The notes under the pieces: generated by a model
Told to the model about the DNA's origin: nothing
The model's database searches: none
Seen by the model: the letters and a program-made list of their open reading frames with translations, nothing else
Shown here: piece by piece, positions 9,990 through 19,525 of the stretch
Position numbering within the stretch: position 1 is the first letter of the stretch
Layout: the number at the start of each line of letters is the position of its first letter
Made by a program: the position numbers and the translations under genes
Origin: UKL13-3 sp943369665
GTDB taxonomy: Bacteria > Bacteroidota > Bacteroidia > UKL13-3
Assembly (NCBI GenBank): GCA_943369665.1
Contig: CALRNX020000012.1
Coordinates: 1-64,000, forward strand
Direction of reading: 5' to 3'
Length of the DNA: 64,000 nucleotides

Positions 9990-11033
9990 TTACTTTTTTT
10001 TAGGCGTCAGGTCAAACCTACGTCCGAAAAAGATACGCAAATATGAATTGTATACGTTCACCTCTAAATTACTTTCCAAATTATTCTGAAACATGTAATT
10101 TGAGTAATGCACTCCTCCGTAATATCGTCTGCCGTTATAGCCTCCTATGATCCTGAAATCTCCATGTAAGCCCAGGTTTGAACTGTATTTATGCGTTTTG
10201 TTCTGGTCGGTTTCGTATGTTCCATATTGCAAGTTGATTCCCGGAATAAAAAACACATTAAAGAAGATCACTTTTTTTATGATAAAATTATAGGCATAAC
10301 CAAAATTTGCACCTACAAGGTAATTGGTTCCTTTTTTGAGCCGTTCGGTTGTGATATTATACAAAGGGCTAATATTTACAGGAGTCAGTGCCGAGTCACC
10401 GATAATCGAAGTTTGTGAAGCTGTTAGTCCTGTTACCAACGAACCCGCTGATTTTTTTTGTCGTTCAATTTGCCAGAGTGAAGCCATTGTTGAATAACGC
10501 GTGTGGTTGAAAAAGTAATTTAAACTTCCAAATAAAACAGTGCTTGTAATATCACCTCTTTTCGGAAATCCCTTCGAAGCCAGATCCCAGTTGGGCAGTA
10601 CGACTTCAGGATTGCTCACATACAAACCCTGATATGATTGTATCAGGGCACTCGCAAGTATGCGTTGGCCCGTTGCACCTATTCGTAACGAGAAGATCTG
10701 GCTTTCCCCTTTTTCCGGATCTTTTGTGCTAATCGCATCCAGGGCTTTTGTTAACTCAATGGTTAAAAATTTATAATCCAATCCGAATCCATAAGTAGCT
10801 TGAGTGTTGGGGCGAAGCGACACTTTTTTCTCCCTGTCGTAACTCGTAATAGCAATACGGTGACTGGGGCGTAAGTTTACCAAGGTTACATGTAAATAAT
10901 CATCGTAATAGCTTTCCACAAAATTGGAATCGTAAGGAGCTTTGTATAAGATTCGTTTGAGCAGCGTTTTTTTCTGCGCCTGGAGCGCCAGTGTTAAACT
11001 ACAAAAAAGGAGAAAACAAATAATTCGTTGCAT
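9990..11033 (-). CDS. DUF4421-type outer-membrane protein
   Basis: This 347-residue protein has a signal peptide (about residues 1-19, ending LALQAQ) and alternating aromatic strands typical of an outer-membrane beta-barrel. The segment SLRPNTQATYGFGLDYKF matches what I recall of the DUF4421 family of Bacteroidota, whose function is unknown. Its ATG follows immediately after the T-run of the lpdA terminator hairpin, leaving almost no leader. It ends just upstream of the phospholipase D-like gene on the same strand. Confidence 0.65.
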   Translation of the reverse strand: MQRIICFLLFCSLTLALQAQKKTLLKRILYKAPYDSNFVESYYDDYLHVTLVNLRPSHRIAITSYDREKKVSLRPNTQATYGFGLDYKFLTIELTKALDAISTKDPEKGESQIFSLRIGATGQRILASALIQSYQGLYVSNPEVVLPNWDLASKGFPKRGDITSTVLFGSLNYFFNHTRYSTMASLWQIERQKKSAGSLVTGLTASQTSIIGDSALTPVNISPLYNITTERLKKGTNYLVGANFGYAYNFIIKKVIFFNVFFIPGINLQYGTYETDQNKTHKYSSNLGLHGDFRIIGGYNGRRYYGGVHYSNYMFQNNLESNLEVNVYNSYLRIFFGRRFDLTPKKK

Positions 11034-11066
11034 AAAAAAAGTCCGAAGACAAACTTCGGACTTTTT
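11034..11066 (-). terminator. Rho-independent terminator after lpdA, abutting the next start codon
   Basis: GTCCGAAG and CTTCGGAC form a perfect 8-bp stem around a 5-nt loop (11041-11062). On the minus strand it is followed by seven Ts and then directly by the ATG at 11033. It also has Ts on the other side, so it could act in both directions. Confidence 0.85.
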
Positions 11067-11100
11067 AAGGATGGAACAATACGGTTACCAACGTAGTTGT

Positions 11101-12489
11101 TTACAAATGAATACACTCTCCATATGCTTGGGCAGCTGCCTCCATAATGGCTTCGCTCATTGTTGGATGTGGATGCACCGATTTGATGATTTCCATTCCG
11201 GTCGTTTCCAGTTTGCGCGCAACCACAACTTCCGCGATCATTTCGGTAACGTTTGCACCAACCATATGCGCTCCTAAGAACTCACCATATTTGGCATCAA
11301 AAATAAGTTTAACGAAACCTTCTTTTGCTCCCGATGCACTTGCTTTTCCACTCGCACTGAATGGGAACTTACCAACTTTAATGTCATATCCTGCTTCTTT
11401 TGCAGCTTTCTCCGTATACCCAACCGAGGCAACTTCAGGAGATGAGTATGTACAACCAGGGATATTATTATAGTTCAATGGTTCAGGATGGTGTCCTGCA
11501 ATTTTCTCAACACAAATAATTCCTTCAGCACTTGCAACATGCGCCAACGCCTGACCTTTTACGATATCACCAATAGCATAAACACCTTTAATATTTGTTG
11601 CATAAAAATCGTCAACCAATACTTTTCCTTTATCTGTTTTTACACCAACACTTTCCAATCCTAAGTTTTCGAGGTTGGTTTGAACTCCTACTGCCGAAAG
11701 CACAACATCTGCTTCCATTTCTACTACACCTGTTTTGGTTTTTACCTTCACCTTGCAACCCGCTCCCTTTGTATCTACTGACTCTACCGAAGAGTCGGTC
11801 ATGATGTCGATACCTGCTTTTTTAAACGATTTAGCCACTTCTTTGGAAACTTCTTCGTCTTCTACCGGCAAGATATTAGGTAAAAATTCTACGATCGTAA
11901 CCTTGGTTCCCATTGTGCTGTAGAAGTATGCAAACTCGCATCCAATGGCACCGCTACCCATTACGATCATTGATTTTGGCTGTGTTGGCAAAACCATTGC
12001 GTCACGGTAACCAATAATCTTTTTGTTGTCAATTTTGATATTCGGCAATTCACGGCTACGAGCTCCTGTTGCCAAAATAATATGTTTTGCATCATGAGTG
12101 GTTTTTGCACCCGCGGCATCCGTTACTTCAACTTTATTTGCTGAAGCCAACTTACCTGTTCCCATGATTACATCAATTTTGTTTTTCTTCATCAAAAAGG
12201 CAATTCCTTTGCTCATGCCTTCTGCTACACCGCGGCTACGTTTTACCACTGCCCCAAAATCATGAGATGATTCTTTCACCGTAATACCGTAATCAGCCGA
12301 ATGTTTTATATACTCAAATACCTGAGCCGATTTTAACAACGCTTTGGTTGGAATACATCCCCAGTTTAAGCAAATACCACCCAGGCTTTCGCGTTCAACA
12401 ATGGCTGTTTTTAAGCCCAACTGACTGGCACGGATGGCTGCTACATAACCTCCGGGTCCACTTCCTATAACTATTAAATCGTAGTTCAT
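11101..12489 (-). CDS. lpdA: Dihydrolipoyl dehydrogenase (E3)
   Basis: This 462-residue flavoprotein has an N-terminal FAD-binding GSGPGGYVAA motif and the redox disulfide GGICLNWGCIPTK (C40, C45). It has a second Rossmann motif GSGAIGCEFA, the FAD motif YAIGDI, and the C-terminal HPHPTMSEA motif supplying the catalytic His/Glu to the partner subunit. It reoxidises dihydrolipoamide in pyruvate and 2-oxoglutarate dehydrogenase complexes and the glycine cleavage system. No E1 or E2 gene is adjacent. The length is standard. Confidence 0.96.
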   Translation of the reverse strand: MNYDLIVIGSGPGGYVAAIRASQLGLKTAIVERESLGGICLNWGCIPTKALLKSAQVFEYIKHSADYGITVKESSHDFGAVVKRSRGVAEGMSKGIAFLMKKNKIDVIMGTGKLASANKVEVTDAAGAKTTHDAKHIILATGARSRELPNIKIDNKKIIGYRDAMVLPTQPKSMIVMGSGAIGCEFAYFYSTMGTKVTIVEFLPNILPVEDEEVSKEVAKSFKKAGIDIMTDSSVESVDTKGAGCKVKVKTKTGVVEMEADVVLSAVGVQTNLENLGLESVGVKTDKGKVLVDDFYATNIKGVYAIGDIVKGQALAHVASAEGIICVEKIAGHHPEPLNYNNIPGCTYSSPEVASVGYTEKAAKEAGYDIKVGKFPFSASGKASASGAKEGFVKLIFDAKYGEFLGAHMVGANVTEMIAEVVVARKLETTGMEIIKSVHPHPTMSEAIMEAAAQAYGECIHL

Positions 12490-12619
12490 GTTATTTCTAA
12501 ATTTGGTGCAAAATAAACAAAATATCAGTTTTACTAAATTTTCCTTGTTTAGCCCTGAGTTAGAGTTCGATTAAATGGTGAGAAGAACAGAGTATTTTAG
12601 TAGGAGAAGGAGGTAACTG

Positions 12620-14863
12620 TTATTTTGCGGCAAGAAGCGCTTTCACTTTCTTCTTATCACCAACAATCCAAAGGGTATCATCCAGTTCAAATGTCATGGT
12701 CGATTCAGGATTTAAGATCCGTTCACCATTGCGTTCGATACCTACAATTAATCCGCTCACCTTAACCCGTATATTGCTTTCACGAATGGTTTGGCCCAAA
12801 TACGGAAATCCGGGATGCACGGTAACCTGTGTGAGTGAAACATCTCCTTTTGTTTCATCGAATACCTGCGCCTTATTGGCCGCTTCAATTGTTTCTTTTA
12901 AAGTAAGGATCTGTTCATCTGTACCAATCAATGCAATACGGTCGAAAGGGTAGAGGCGTTCATCTTTTCCGGGCACCATGATCATCCTGTCGCCACGTTC
13001 TATCAGCGCCAGGTTAACGCCAAACCTTTCACGCAAGCCAAGTTCGTATAAAGGTTTTCCCACCAGCGTGCTGTCAATATCAATATCAAAATAAGCCAAA
13101 TGCGCATCCCATGGCAAGAGCTTATCAATATTCGATTTTACATTCATGGTATTTTCCCTGATATGCAAATTGCTTACAAACCGGTTTTCAATGCGAAGCG
13201 AAAAAGCATGCAGCTTACGTGAAAAGATGAATCCCGAAACCACCATCACGACAAATGCAATAAGCAATGCTGTAAGCGTAGAAAACAATTGTAAAAAGAG
13301 TGCTCCCAACAAAATAATGCCAATGACTACACGCAAAATTTCGAGCACAATAATGGGACCCCTATTGTATTTGTTGAGCCACAATTGAGTGTATGAAGGC
13401 TTACTGATTTTTTTTGTGGTAAGGTTCCATAAAAATGGACTCATGCAAGCAAGCGCCAGGACTGCCGTAACAATACTTCCGAATACCCCACCGATCCACA
13501 TTGCTGGCTCAACAATATTTTTAAATAACAAAATAATGGCAATTAAAACCACTCCGTTAATCAGCACAATTTGCACAAATGATTTGAGTACAATCTGCCA
13601 ATCGCTTTCAGCATTGATATGTTGTGCTCCCGTACTGTATCGTGTTAAGCTGTTGATCCATTTTTGTGGTAATATTTTTTCAATAAGACCATTCAACGGT
13701 TCAGATAATTTGATCATATATGGGGTGGCAAATGTGGTGATCACCGAAACACCCACCGCTATCGGGTATAAAAAGTCGGATGTAACATTCAGGCTCACCC
13801 CTAAGGTAGCGATGATAAAACTGAACTCACCGATCTGAGCCATGCTTGTTCCGGCTTGTATACTTTGTTTTAAGGGCTGTCCCGATATTAAGGCTCCAAT
13901 CGATACATTGATGGTTTTCCCGATCATCACAGCAAGTGTAAGGATGATCACGGGCCAGGCATATTCTGCCAGTATGCTTGGATTAATTAACATACCAACC
14001 GAGACAAAAAACACGGCACCAAACAGATCTTTTACCGATTTCAGAACGTGTTCAATGCGTTCGGCTTGCGTAGTTTCCGCTAATAAACTTCCCATGATAA
14101 AAGCGCCCAATGCTGCCGAAAATCCTACTCCTGCGGCAAGCAATACCATTGCCAGGCACAAGCCAATCGAAACCACCAAAATGGTTTCATCGCTCATAAA
14201 TTTTCCGGCCCGTTTAAAGAATGTTGGCAGGATAAATATGCCTGCAACAAACCAGAGCACCAGGAAAAATATCAGCTTTAAAATGGAAGCAAACATAGCT
14301 TGCCCTTCAAACGAGTTTGTGGCAGCCACCGTGGAAAGGATCACCATCAGCAATACAGCTACAAGGTCTTCGATAACCAAAACTCCGATAACGATGCCCG
14401 CAAATTTTTTGGGTTTAAGGTTCAACTCATCAAATGCCCTGAAGATGATCGTGGTGGATGAAATGGCAATGATTCCACCCAAAAACAGGCTGTCCATTTT
14501 GCCCCAGCCCAATAATTGTCCTGCATAATAACCGATCACAAGCATGGCCGTTACTTCAAACAAACCTGTTATGACAGCTGTACTGCCTACCTTCACCAAT
14601 TTCTTAAAACTAAATTCGAGCCCGAGACTAAACAACAAAAAAACCACACCGATCTCCGCCCAGATTTGAATACTGGCAACTTCGGTAATGCTTGGGAATA
14701 AATTAAAATTAGGCCCCACCAACAATCCCGCAATGATATACCCAAGTACTACAGGCTGATTGAGACGTTTAAACAATAGCGTAACAATACCGGCAGAACA
14801 AAGTATAAGAGCAAGATCCGTTATCAAATGAGGTACATGAGCCATAATTACAATAATAGGCAA
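12620..14863 (-). CDS. CPA2-family monovalent cation:proton antiporter with RCK_C domain
   Basis: This protein of up to 747 residues starts at 14863, though the second ATG (MAHVPHLI, 14845) may be the real start. The N-terminal ~380 residues are an Na+/H+ exchanger fold with many membrane helices. A second hydrophobic block spans about residues 425-545. The C-terminal ~150 residues contain two regulatory lobes resembling TrkA_C/RCK_C domains. The arrangement resembles KefB/YbaL-type K+ or Na+ antiporters of the inner membrane. The ion is not deducible by eye. No separate partner subunit is nearby. Confidence 0.85.
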   Translation of the reverse strand: MPIIVIMAHVPHLITDLALILCSAGIVTLLFKRLNQPVVLGYIIAGLLVGPNFNLFPSITEVASIQIWAEIGVVFLLFSLGLEFSFKKLVKVGSTAVITGLFEVTAMLVIGYYAGQLLGWGKMDSLFLGGIIAISSTTIIFRAFDELNLKPKKFAGIVIGVLVIEDLVAVLLMVILSTVAATNSFEGQAMFASILKLIFFLVLWFVAGIFILPTFFKRAGKFMSDETILVVSIGLCLAMVLLAAGVGFSAALGAFIMGSLLAETTQAERIEHVLKSVKDLFGAVFFVSVGMLINPSILAEYAWPVIILTLAVMIGKTINVSIGALISGQPLKQSIQAGTSMAQIGEFSFIIATLGVSLNVTSDFLYPIAVGVSVITTFATPYMIKLSEPLNGLIEKILPQKWINSLTRYSTGAQHINAESDWQIVLKSFVQIVLINGVVLIAIILLFKNIVEPAMWIGGVFGSIVTAVLALACMSPFLWNLTTKKISKPSYTQLWLNKYNRGPIIVLEILRVVIGIILLGALFLQLFSTLTALLIAFVVMVVSGFIFSRKLHAFSLRIENRFVSNLHIRENTMNVKSNIDKLLPWDAHLAYFDIDIDSTLVGKPLYELGLRERFGVNLALIERGDRMIMVPGKDERLYPFDRIALIGTDEQILTLKETIEAANKAQVFDETKGDVSLTQVTVHPGFPYLGQTIRESNIRVKVSGLIVGIERNGERILNPESTMTFELDDTLWIVGDKKKVKALLAAK

Positions 14864-15074
14864 AAAAAGATAGGAGGGCTTTGTGGTTTCATGGTTTTGT
14901 GTTGAAGATGGTTTGGTAACCGAGCATCATGTAACATTTAAGTATTTCATAATCTTGTGATTAACGAGTGTTGGCGCATAAACTGCAAAGCCATGAAACC
15001 ATAAAGCCAATACGCCAATTACCGAATCAAAAAAAAAGTCTATTTTCGCAACCCATTTTCGAATATTAATACAT

Positions 15075-15512
15075 ATGAAGACAGCAGAAATACACACACC
15101 AAAAGGAGTAATGAAAATTGAGTTTTTTGAAAAAGACGCTCCCAACACGGTTGCCAATTTTGTTAAATTAGCACAACAAGGTTTTTACAATGGTTTAACT
15201 TTTCACCGCGTTATTCCTGATTTTGTAATTCAAGGTGGCTGCCCGAATGGAATTGGAAATGGCGGACCCGGTTATAAAATCGACTGCGAGCTTACTGGCG
15301 AAAACCAATACCATGACAGAGGTGTATTATCAATGGCTCACGCAGGAAGAAATACCGGAGGATCGCAGTTTTTTATCTGCCATAGCCGCACCAATACAGC
15401 GCATTTAGATAGAAACCATACTTGCTTTGGAAAAGTAGTAGAAGGACTTGATGTGATCGATGCCATCCGCCAGGGTGATGTGATGGAAAAAGTGATTATT
15501 AACGAAGCGTAA
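15075..15512 (+). CDS. ppiB: Cyclophilin-type peptidyl-prolyl cis-trans isomerase
   Basis: This 145-residue protein has the cyclophilin active-site segments FHRVIPDFVIQGG and GGSQFFIC, with the catalytic arginine in FHR. There is no signal peptide, so it is a cytoplasmic PpiB-type enzyme that speeds proline isomerisation during folding. It lies 80 bp upstream of serS and may share its transcript. Confidence 0.93.
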   Translation: MKTAEIHTPKGVMKIEFFEKDAPNTVANFVKLAQQGFYNGLTFHRVIPDFVIQGGCPNGIGNGGPGYKIDCELTGENQYHDRGVLSMAHAGRNTGGSQFFICHSRTNTAHLDRNHTCFGKVVEGLDVIDAIRQGDVMEKVIINEA

Positions 15513-15591
15513 AGGTTCTTAAATCATGGTGGTGGATCATCGTTTCGATGGACTGCCAACGATGATCAATGATCTATAAACAATTGACTAA

Positions 15592-16863
15592 ATGTTACAA
15601 TTACAATATTTAAGAGAACAAACCGAAGAGGCCAAAAAACGCATCAGCAAACGCAATCCGAATTTTGTTGCGGTTATTGATGAGGTATTGGCTTTGGATG
15701 AAACGGCACGTGCTGCAAAAAAGGAAATGGAAACAAACCAGGCTGAAGCAAATGCCATTGCAAAGCAAATTGGGGAGTTAATGAAAGCCGGCAAAAAGGA
15801 CGAAGCAGAAGTGTTGAAACAACAAACCGTGCAGCTGAAAGCCGATGCAAAAACATTGGAGGAAAAAAGCAAGCAGTTGGAAGATGAGTTGTATAACAAA
15901 CTGGTAACCCTTCCCAATACACCTACCGAAATTGTTCCCGAAGGAAAAACTCCTGAAGAGAATCTGAATGTATATCAGCATGGTGATGTTCCGGCTATGC
16001 CCGAAGGCGCTTTGCCACATTGGGAATTGATCACCAAATACAATTTAATTGATTTTGAATTGGGTACTAAAATTACCGGTGCAGGTTTTCCTGTATACCG
16101 TGGCAAAGGTGCCCGCATGCAACGTGGGTTGGTGAATTTCTTTTTGGATGAGGCCATGAAAGCCGGTTACGAAGAAATTGTTCCACCTTTTGTGGTGAAT
16201 GCCGACAGTGCATATGGTACAGGACAACTACCCGATAAAGAAGGCCAAATGTACCATGCCCAGGTTGACGATCTATATTTAATTCCGACTGCCGAAGTTC
16301 CGATTACCAATATTTACCGCGATGTTATTTTAAGAGAAGAAGATCTTCCGATAAAGAATGTTGGTTATTCTCCTTGTTTCAGGAGAGAAGCCGGAAGTTG
16401 GGGAGCGCATGTTCGTGGGTTGAATCGTTTGCACCAATTTGAAAAAGTTGAGATCGTGCAAATAGCCACTCCCGAGCAATCTTACCAGGTGCTGGATGAA
16501 ATGGTGAAACATGTTCAGGGTTTATTGGAGAAGTTGGAATTACCATACCGTATTCTGCGTTTATGTGCAGGCGATATGGGTTTCACTTCTGCTTTAACGT
16601 ATGATTTTGAAACATACAGCGCAGCGCAACAACGTTGGTTGGAAGTAAGTTCAACTTCGAACTTTGAAAGCTTCCAGGCCAATCGTTTAAAATGCCGCTA
16701 CAAAACCAAAGACGGTAAAAACCAATTGGTACATACCTTAAACGGAAGTGCATTGGCATTGCCTCGTATCCTCGCAACTATTTTAGAAAATAACCAAACA
16801 CCCGAAGGTATTCGCGTTCCAAAAGCGTTGGTTCCTTATGTTGGTTTTGATCTGATCAGTTAG
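15592..16863 (+). CDS. serS: Seryl-tRNA synthetase
   Basis: This 423-residue class II synthetase has an N-terminal coiled-coil arm (about residues 25-105, rich in K/E/A) that contacts the tRNA-Ser variable arm. It is followed by motif 2 (CFRREAGSWG, then RLHQFEKVE) and motif 3 (LNGSALALPR). It charges tRNA-Ser with serine. A strong terminator follows 16 bp after the stop. Confidence 0.97.
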   Translation: MLQLQYLREQTEEAKKRISKRNPNFVAVIDEVLALDETARAAKKEMETNQAEANAIAKQIGELMKAGKKDEAEVLKQQTVQLKADAKTLEEKSKQLEDELYNKLVTLPNTPTEIVPEGKTPEENLNVYQHGDVPAMPEGALPHWELITKYNLIDFELGTKITGAGFPVYRGKGARMQRGLVNFFLDEAMKAGYEEIVPPFVVNADSAYGTGQLPDKEGQMYHAQVDDLYLIPTAEVPITNIYRDVILREEDLPIKNVGYSPCFRREAGSWGAHVRGLNRLHQFEKVEIVQIATPEQSYQVLDEMVKHVQGLLEKLELPYRILRLCAGDMGFTSALTYDFETYSAAQQRWLEVSSTSNFESFQANRLKCRYKTKDGKNQLVHTLNGSALALPRILATILENNQTPEGIRVPKALVPYVGFDLIS

Positions 16864-16879
16864 TTTTAGTCTTAACGAT

Positions 16880-16919
16880 AAAAAAGCCATTCAGTATTCA
16901 ATGCTGAATGGCTTTTTTT
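16880..16919 (+). terminator. Rho-independent terminator after serS
   Basis: AAGCCATTCAG and CTGAATGGCTT form an 11-bp stem followed by TTTTT. The A-run on the other side allows use for the converging gene at 16959-17375 as well. Confidence 0.9.
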
Positions 16920-16958
16920 GTGCTGTATCTGTCCTTAACTAAGGAACATAAGTATTAG

Positions 16959-17375
16959 CTATATACCCTCAGCATACTTTTTAAAATTATTCAAAATCGC
17001 TTGCCAGCCACCTTGCTGCATTTCAACCGGGTTCTGGTTTTCTGCTTCAAAAACACTCACAATATGTGTTTGCTCACCATTGTCGGTAAATTTTACGGAA
17101 ACGGTTCTGCCGTCACCTAAAGTGTATTCAATGAGTTCGTGATTTTTGATATTGGTATACGTTCCTTCGAAATCGAAACCAAAACTACCATCTTTCGCTT
17201 CCATACGCGATAAGAATGGGCCGCCAACCCTCAGGTCATTTTCCGATTTGGTGGTATGCCAATCATCCGATGCATTGTTCCATTTCATAATATCAGCAGG
17301 AGTTGTCCAGCTTTTCCAAACGGTTTCCATCGGAGCATTGATCGTTGCTTCAATTGTTAAAAAGATCTTTTCCAT
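16959..17375 (-). CDS. SRPBCC / AHSA1-like (activator of Hsp90 homologue) domain protein
   Basis: This 138-residue single-domain protein has the START-like pattern of the family: an N-terminal TIEATINAPMETVWKSWT strand, the segment MKWNNASDDWHTT, and a C-terminal GGWQAILNNFKKYAE helix. These small cytoplasmic proteins bind hydrophobic ligands in a deep pocket; their substrates are mostly unknown. It is a single gene converging on serS. Confidence 0.85.
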   Translation of the reverse strand: MEKIFLTIEATINAPMETVWKSWTTPADIMKWNNASDDWHTTKSENDLRVGGPFLSRMEAKDGSFGFDFEGTYTNIKNHELIEYTLGDGRTVSVKFTDNGEQTHIVSVFEAENQNPVEMQQGGWQAILNNFKKYAEGI

Positions 17376-17442
17376 TTTGTTCAGTTTTATTTCGTTGTCA
17401 AGTTAATCATGCGATTCGTAGGGAATGCTTCATTAAAAAAAA

Positions 17443-17655
17443 TTAGTGTTTCGGACTACGTTGTTGTCGTTTTTCATCCAAAACTCTTTTGAGCGAATCT
17501 GTTTGTACAGCTGTGGCAGGCTTAGGGTTTTCAATTGTTTGCTGTTCCGAAACACCTTGAGGCGTTTGGTTACTTTTGCAAGCGCCCATCCATACCATCA
17601 TTAATAAACTAATGACTGACCACAATTTTTTGTTGCTGAATAATATTGTTTTCAT
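17443..17655 (-). CDS. Small lipoprotein, unknown function
   Basis: This 70-residue protein has a type II signal peptide (hydrophobic SVISLLMMVWMG, then a lipobox ending in GAC at about residue 26) followed by a polar, proline- and charge-rich tail. Its start overlaps the 3' end of the T9SS cargo gene by 47 bp, so it is probably translationally coupled to it. No family is recognised. Confidence 0.55.
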   Translation of the reverse strand: MKTILFSNKKLWSVISLLMMVWMGACKSNQTPQGVSEQQTIENPKPATAVQTDSLKRVLDEKRQQRSPKH

Positions 17656-19456
17656 GTTTGATGGTTAAAAAGTAGGTTCCACTTGCCAGGTCGTCAGTTG
17701 CAAAGCTGAATCTGTTTAATCCGGCTTTTACATGGTCCTTTAAGAGCGTAACAATATGTTTTCCCTTTATGTCAATAATGTCAAATGATAAGATTTGAGT
17801 TTGGGTTGTAGAAAATTCTAACGTAAAAGTGGTAGCTGTTGGATTAGGGTAAAGGGTCGTCCGCGTGATATTTGCAGAAGTTTGGTTTACCGATAATGTT
17901 GGATCGGTGGTTTTAATTTTAGCAATCCATGTTTTGTTCCCCCCGTTACTTGCCCCCCACGAACCATTTATCCAACACACACCCGGTTCATTGTATTTTC
18001 GTTGATTTCCGGTGTAGTCGCCCCATCGTTCAATGCTATCTCCCAATACGCTGATATTACCTTCACCTTGTTTGGCAAATACCGGTGCTGATAAATTTCC
18101 TGCCCTGTCGGCAAACACAACGGTTGTTCCCGGATATTGCGTTGGTGAAACATGTGAAAAGGTAATGAGCATGCTATTATCACCTTCCCCTCCTCCAATA
18201 TATGAAATGCTCGGATATCCGATATCCATCGTGTCATAGCTGATTATTTTTCCCTCCACCACGGGATTGTTTCCGTATACACCATAAACCCTTCCGTAAT
18301 ACACGGCAGGAACAAAAAGAGCGGTGTCAATGGTATTGCCAACGTAATGAATAAACCCATTTTCATAACATGCAGAAAGTATCCTGGCATCGTTTGTTTG
18401 CAGCCGTTTACCGTTGGGTTGAATGGCATTCGGTTGCAAGCCATACGTTGTGTTGGTTCGGAGAACCGTTGTTTTTAACTGGGCGTTTCCGGAAGCACGT
18501 GTATTGGTGAGTTCATGCAAAAACAAGGTGTCATTTTGCAAATCGGCAGGTCGTTGTGAAAGGAAAAACATTTTTGGACCATACAATGTTGAACCTCCTT
18601 TAACCGGGCATACGTTCCAAATGGCTTGTCCATTATAACTGATATCATGATATAACTTCGGGTTGATCGTATCATTACCCGCATATCCTGCTTTTTTATC
18701 ACATTGCCAGATATAGGAAGAGATAAAGCCCGTTTGCCAGGGCGTATTGTCTTTAACACTGTTTACCGTTACAAATAATTCGTCTTTGCTCAGGGATAAA
18801 ATAGGATAATCACTCCACGAAGCATCACCGGTTACATTCCCGGGCAATACATAGAAGTTCCATTTTTTTGTGGGATCATTCTCCTGCGAAAAAGCAACAA
18901 TGATCCGGGTGTCGGCACTGGTGCTTCCTTGCAAAAAAACAATGATAAACCGATCGTCAACAGGATCATATATTACCCTTGGATCGAAGGCACGGTTAAG
19001 GGTTCCCAATACATTTGCAAAAGCCGATAACGATCGTCCATAAATATATTTTCCGGTCGAATCGTAGACATTCAGGTTGGAATTAACAACGCTCACAATC
19101 ATTCCCGCATTGCTTATGGCAAGGTCGTTATCATTCGGAGTACTTTGGGTTGTATTGCCCGAAAATCCACTGATCACTAAAGGAGAAGGCGCTGCTGTTT
19201 TATCAAAAGATTTTGGCCTCACACTTGTTTTACGTTGTTGGTCCAACAGTAACTTGTTTCGTTTAGCTTCACTGAGAGGAGCCGGTATTGCCGATTTCAG
19301 CAGCAATATTTTGGGATCAAAGTCAGTTATGTCCGTTTTAAAATCAATGGTCTTTGCCAAAGGAATAGACGGAGTTTGAGTTGAATACTTCAGCCCGATT
19401 TGGGCATCGGCAACAAACACAGTGAGAAAAGCAAAGGTGGTAAATAACAATTTCAT
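17609..19456 (-). CDS. Secreted protein with T9SS type A sorting domain
   Basis: This 615-residue protein has a signal peptide (about residues 1-18). Its main body shows beta-propeller-like segments repeating FDPRVIYDPVDDRFIIV and SWSDYPILSLSKDELFV, similar to secreted propeller proteins. The last ~80 residues are a type A T9SS C-terminal domain, beginning TLYPNPTATTFTLEF and containing GTYFLTIKHENN. It is predicted to cross the outer membrane through the T9SS core encoded at 54.8-60.6 kb. The cargo's own activity is unknown; no catalytic residues are obvious. Confidence 0.85.
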   Translation of the reverse strand: MKLLFTTFAFLTVFVADAQIGLKYSTQTPSIPLAKTIDFKTDITDFDPKILLLKSAIPAPLSEAKRNKLLLDQQRKTSVRPKSFDKTAAPSPLVISGFSGNTTQSTPNDNDLAISNAGMIVSVVNSNLNVYDSTGKYIYGRSLSAFANVLGTLNRAFDPRVIYDPVDDRFIIVFLQGSTSADTRIIVAFSQENDPTKKWNFYVLPGNVTGDASWSDYPILSLSKDELFVTVNSVKDNTPWQTGFISSYIWQCDKKAGYAGNDTINPKLYHDISYNGQAIWNVCPVKGGSTLYGPKMFFLSQRPADLQNDTLFLHELTNTRASGNAQLKTTVLRTNTTYGLQPNAIQPNGKRLQTNDARILSACYENGFIHYVGNTIDTALFVPAVYYGRVYGVYGNNPVVEGKIISYDTMDIGYPSISYIGGGEGDNSMLITFSHVSPTQYPGTTVVFADRAGNLSAPVFAKQGEGNISVLGDSIERWGDYTGNQRKYNEPGVCWINGSWGASNGGNKTWIAKIKTTDPTLSVNQTSANITRTTLYPNPTATTFTLEFSTTQTQILSFDIIDIKGKHIVTLLKDHVKAGLNRFSFATDDLASGTYFLTIKHENNIIQQQKIVVSH

Positions 19457-19525
19457 ATAATCCGATTTACACGAATATATAGCCTCTTTTTGAAGAATAA
19501 AGCAGTTTTGTGGTTTTTGGGAAAA

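Noticed and set aside
13146..14528. Long plus-strand open frames opposite the CPA2 antiporter gene (e.g. 13842-14528, 228 codons).
   Set aside because: They are antisense shadows of a well-supported membrane transporter and lack recognisable domains or their own context.
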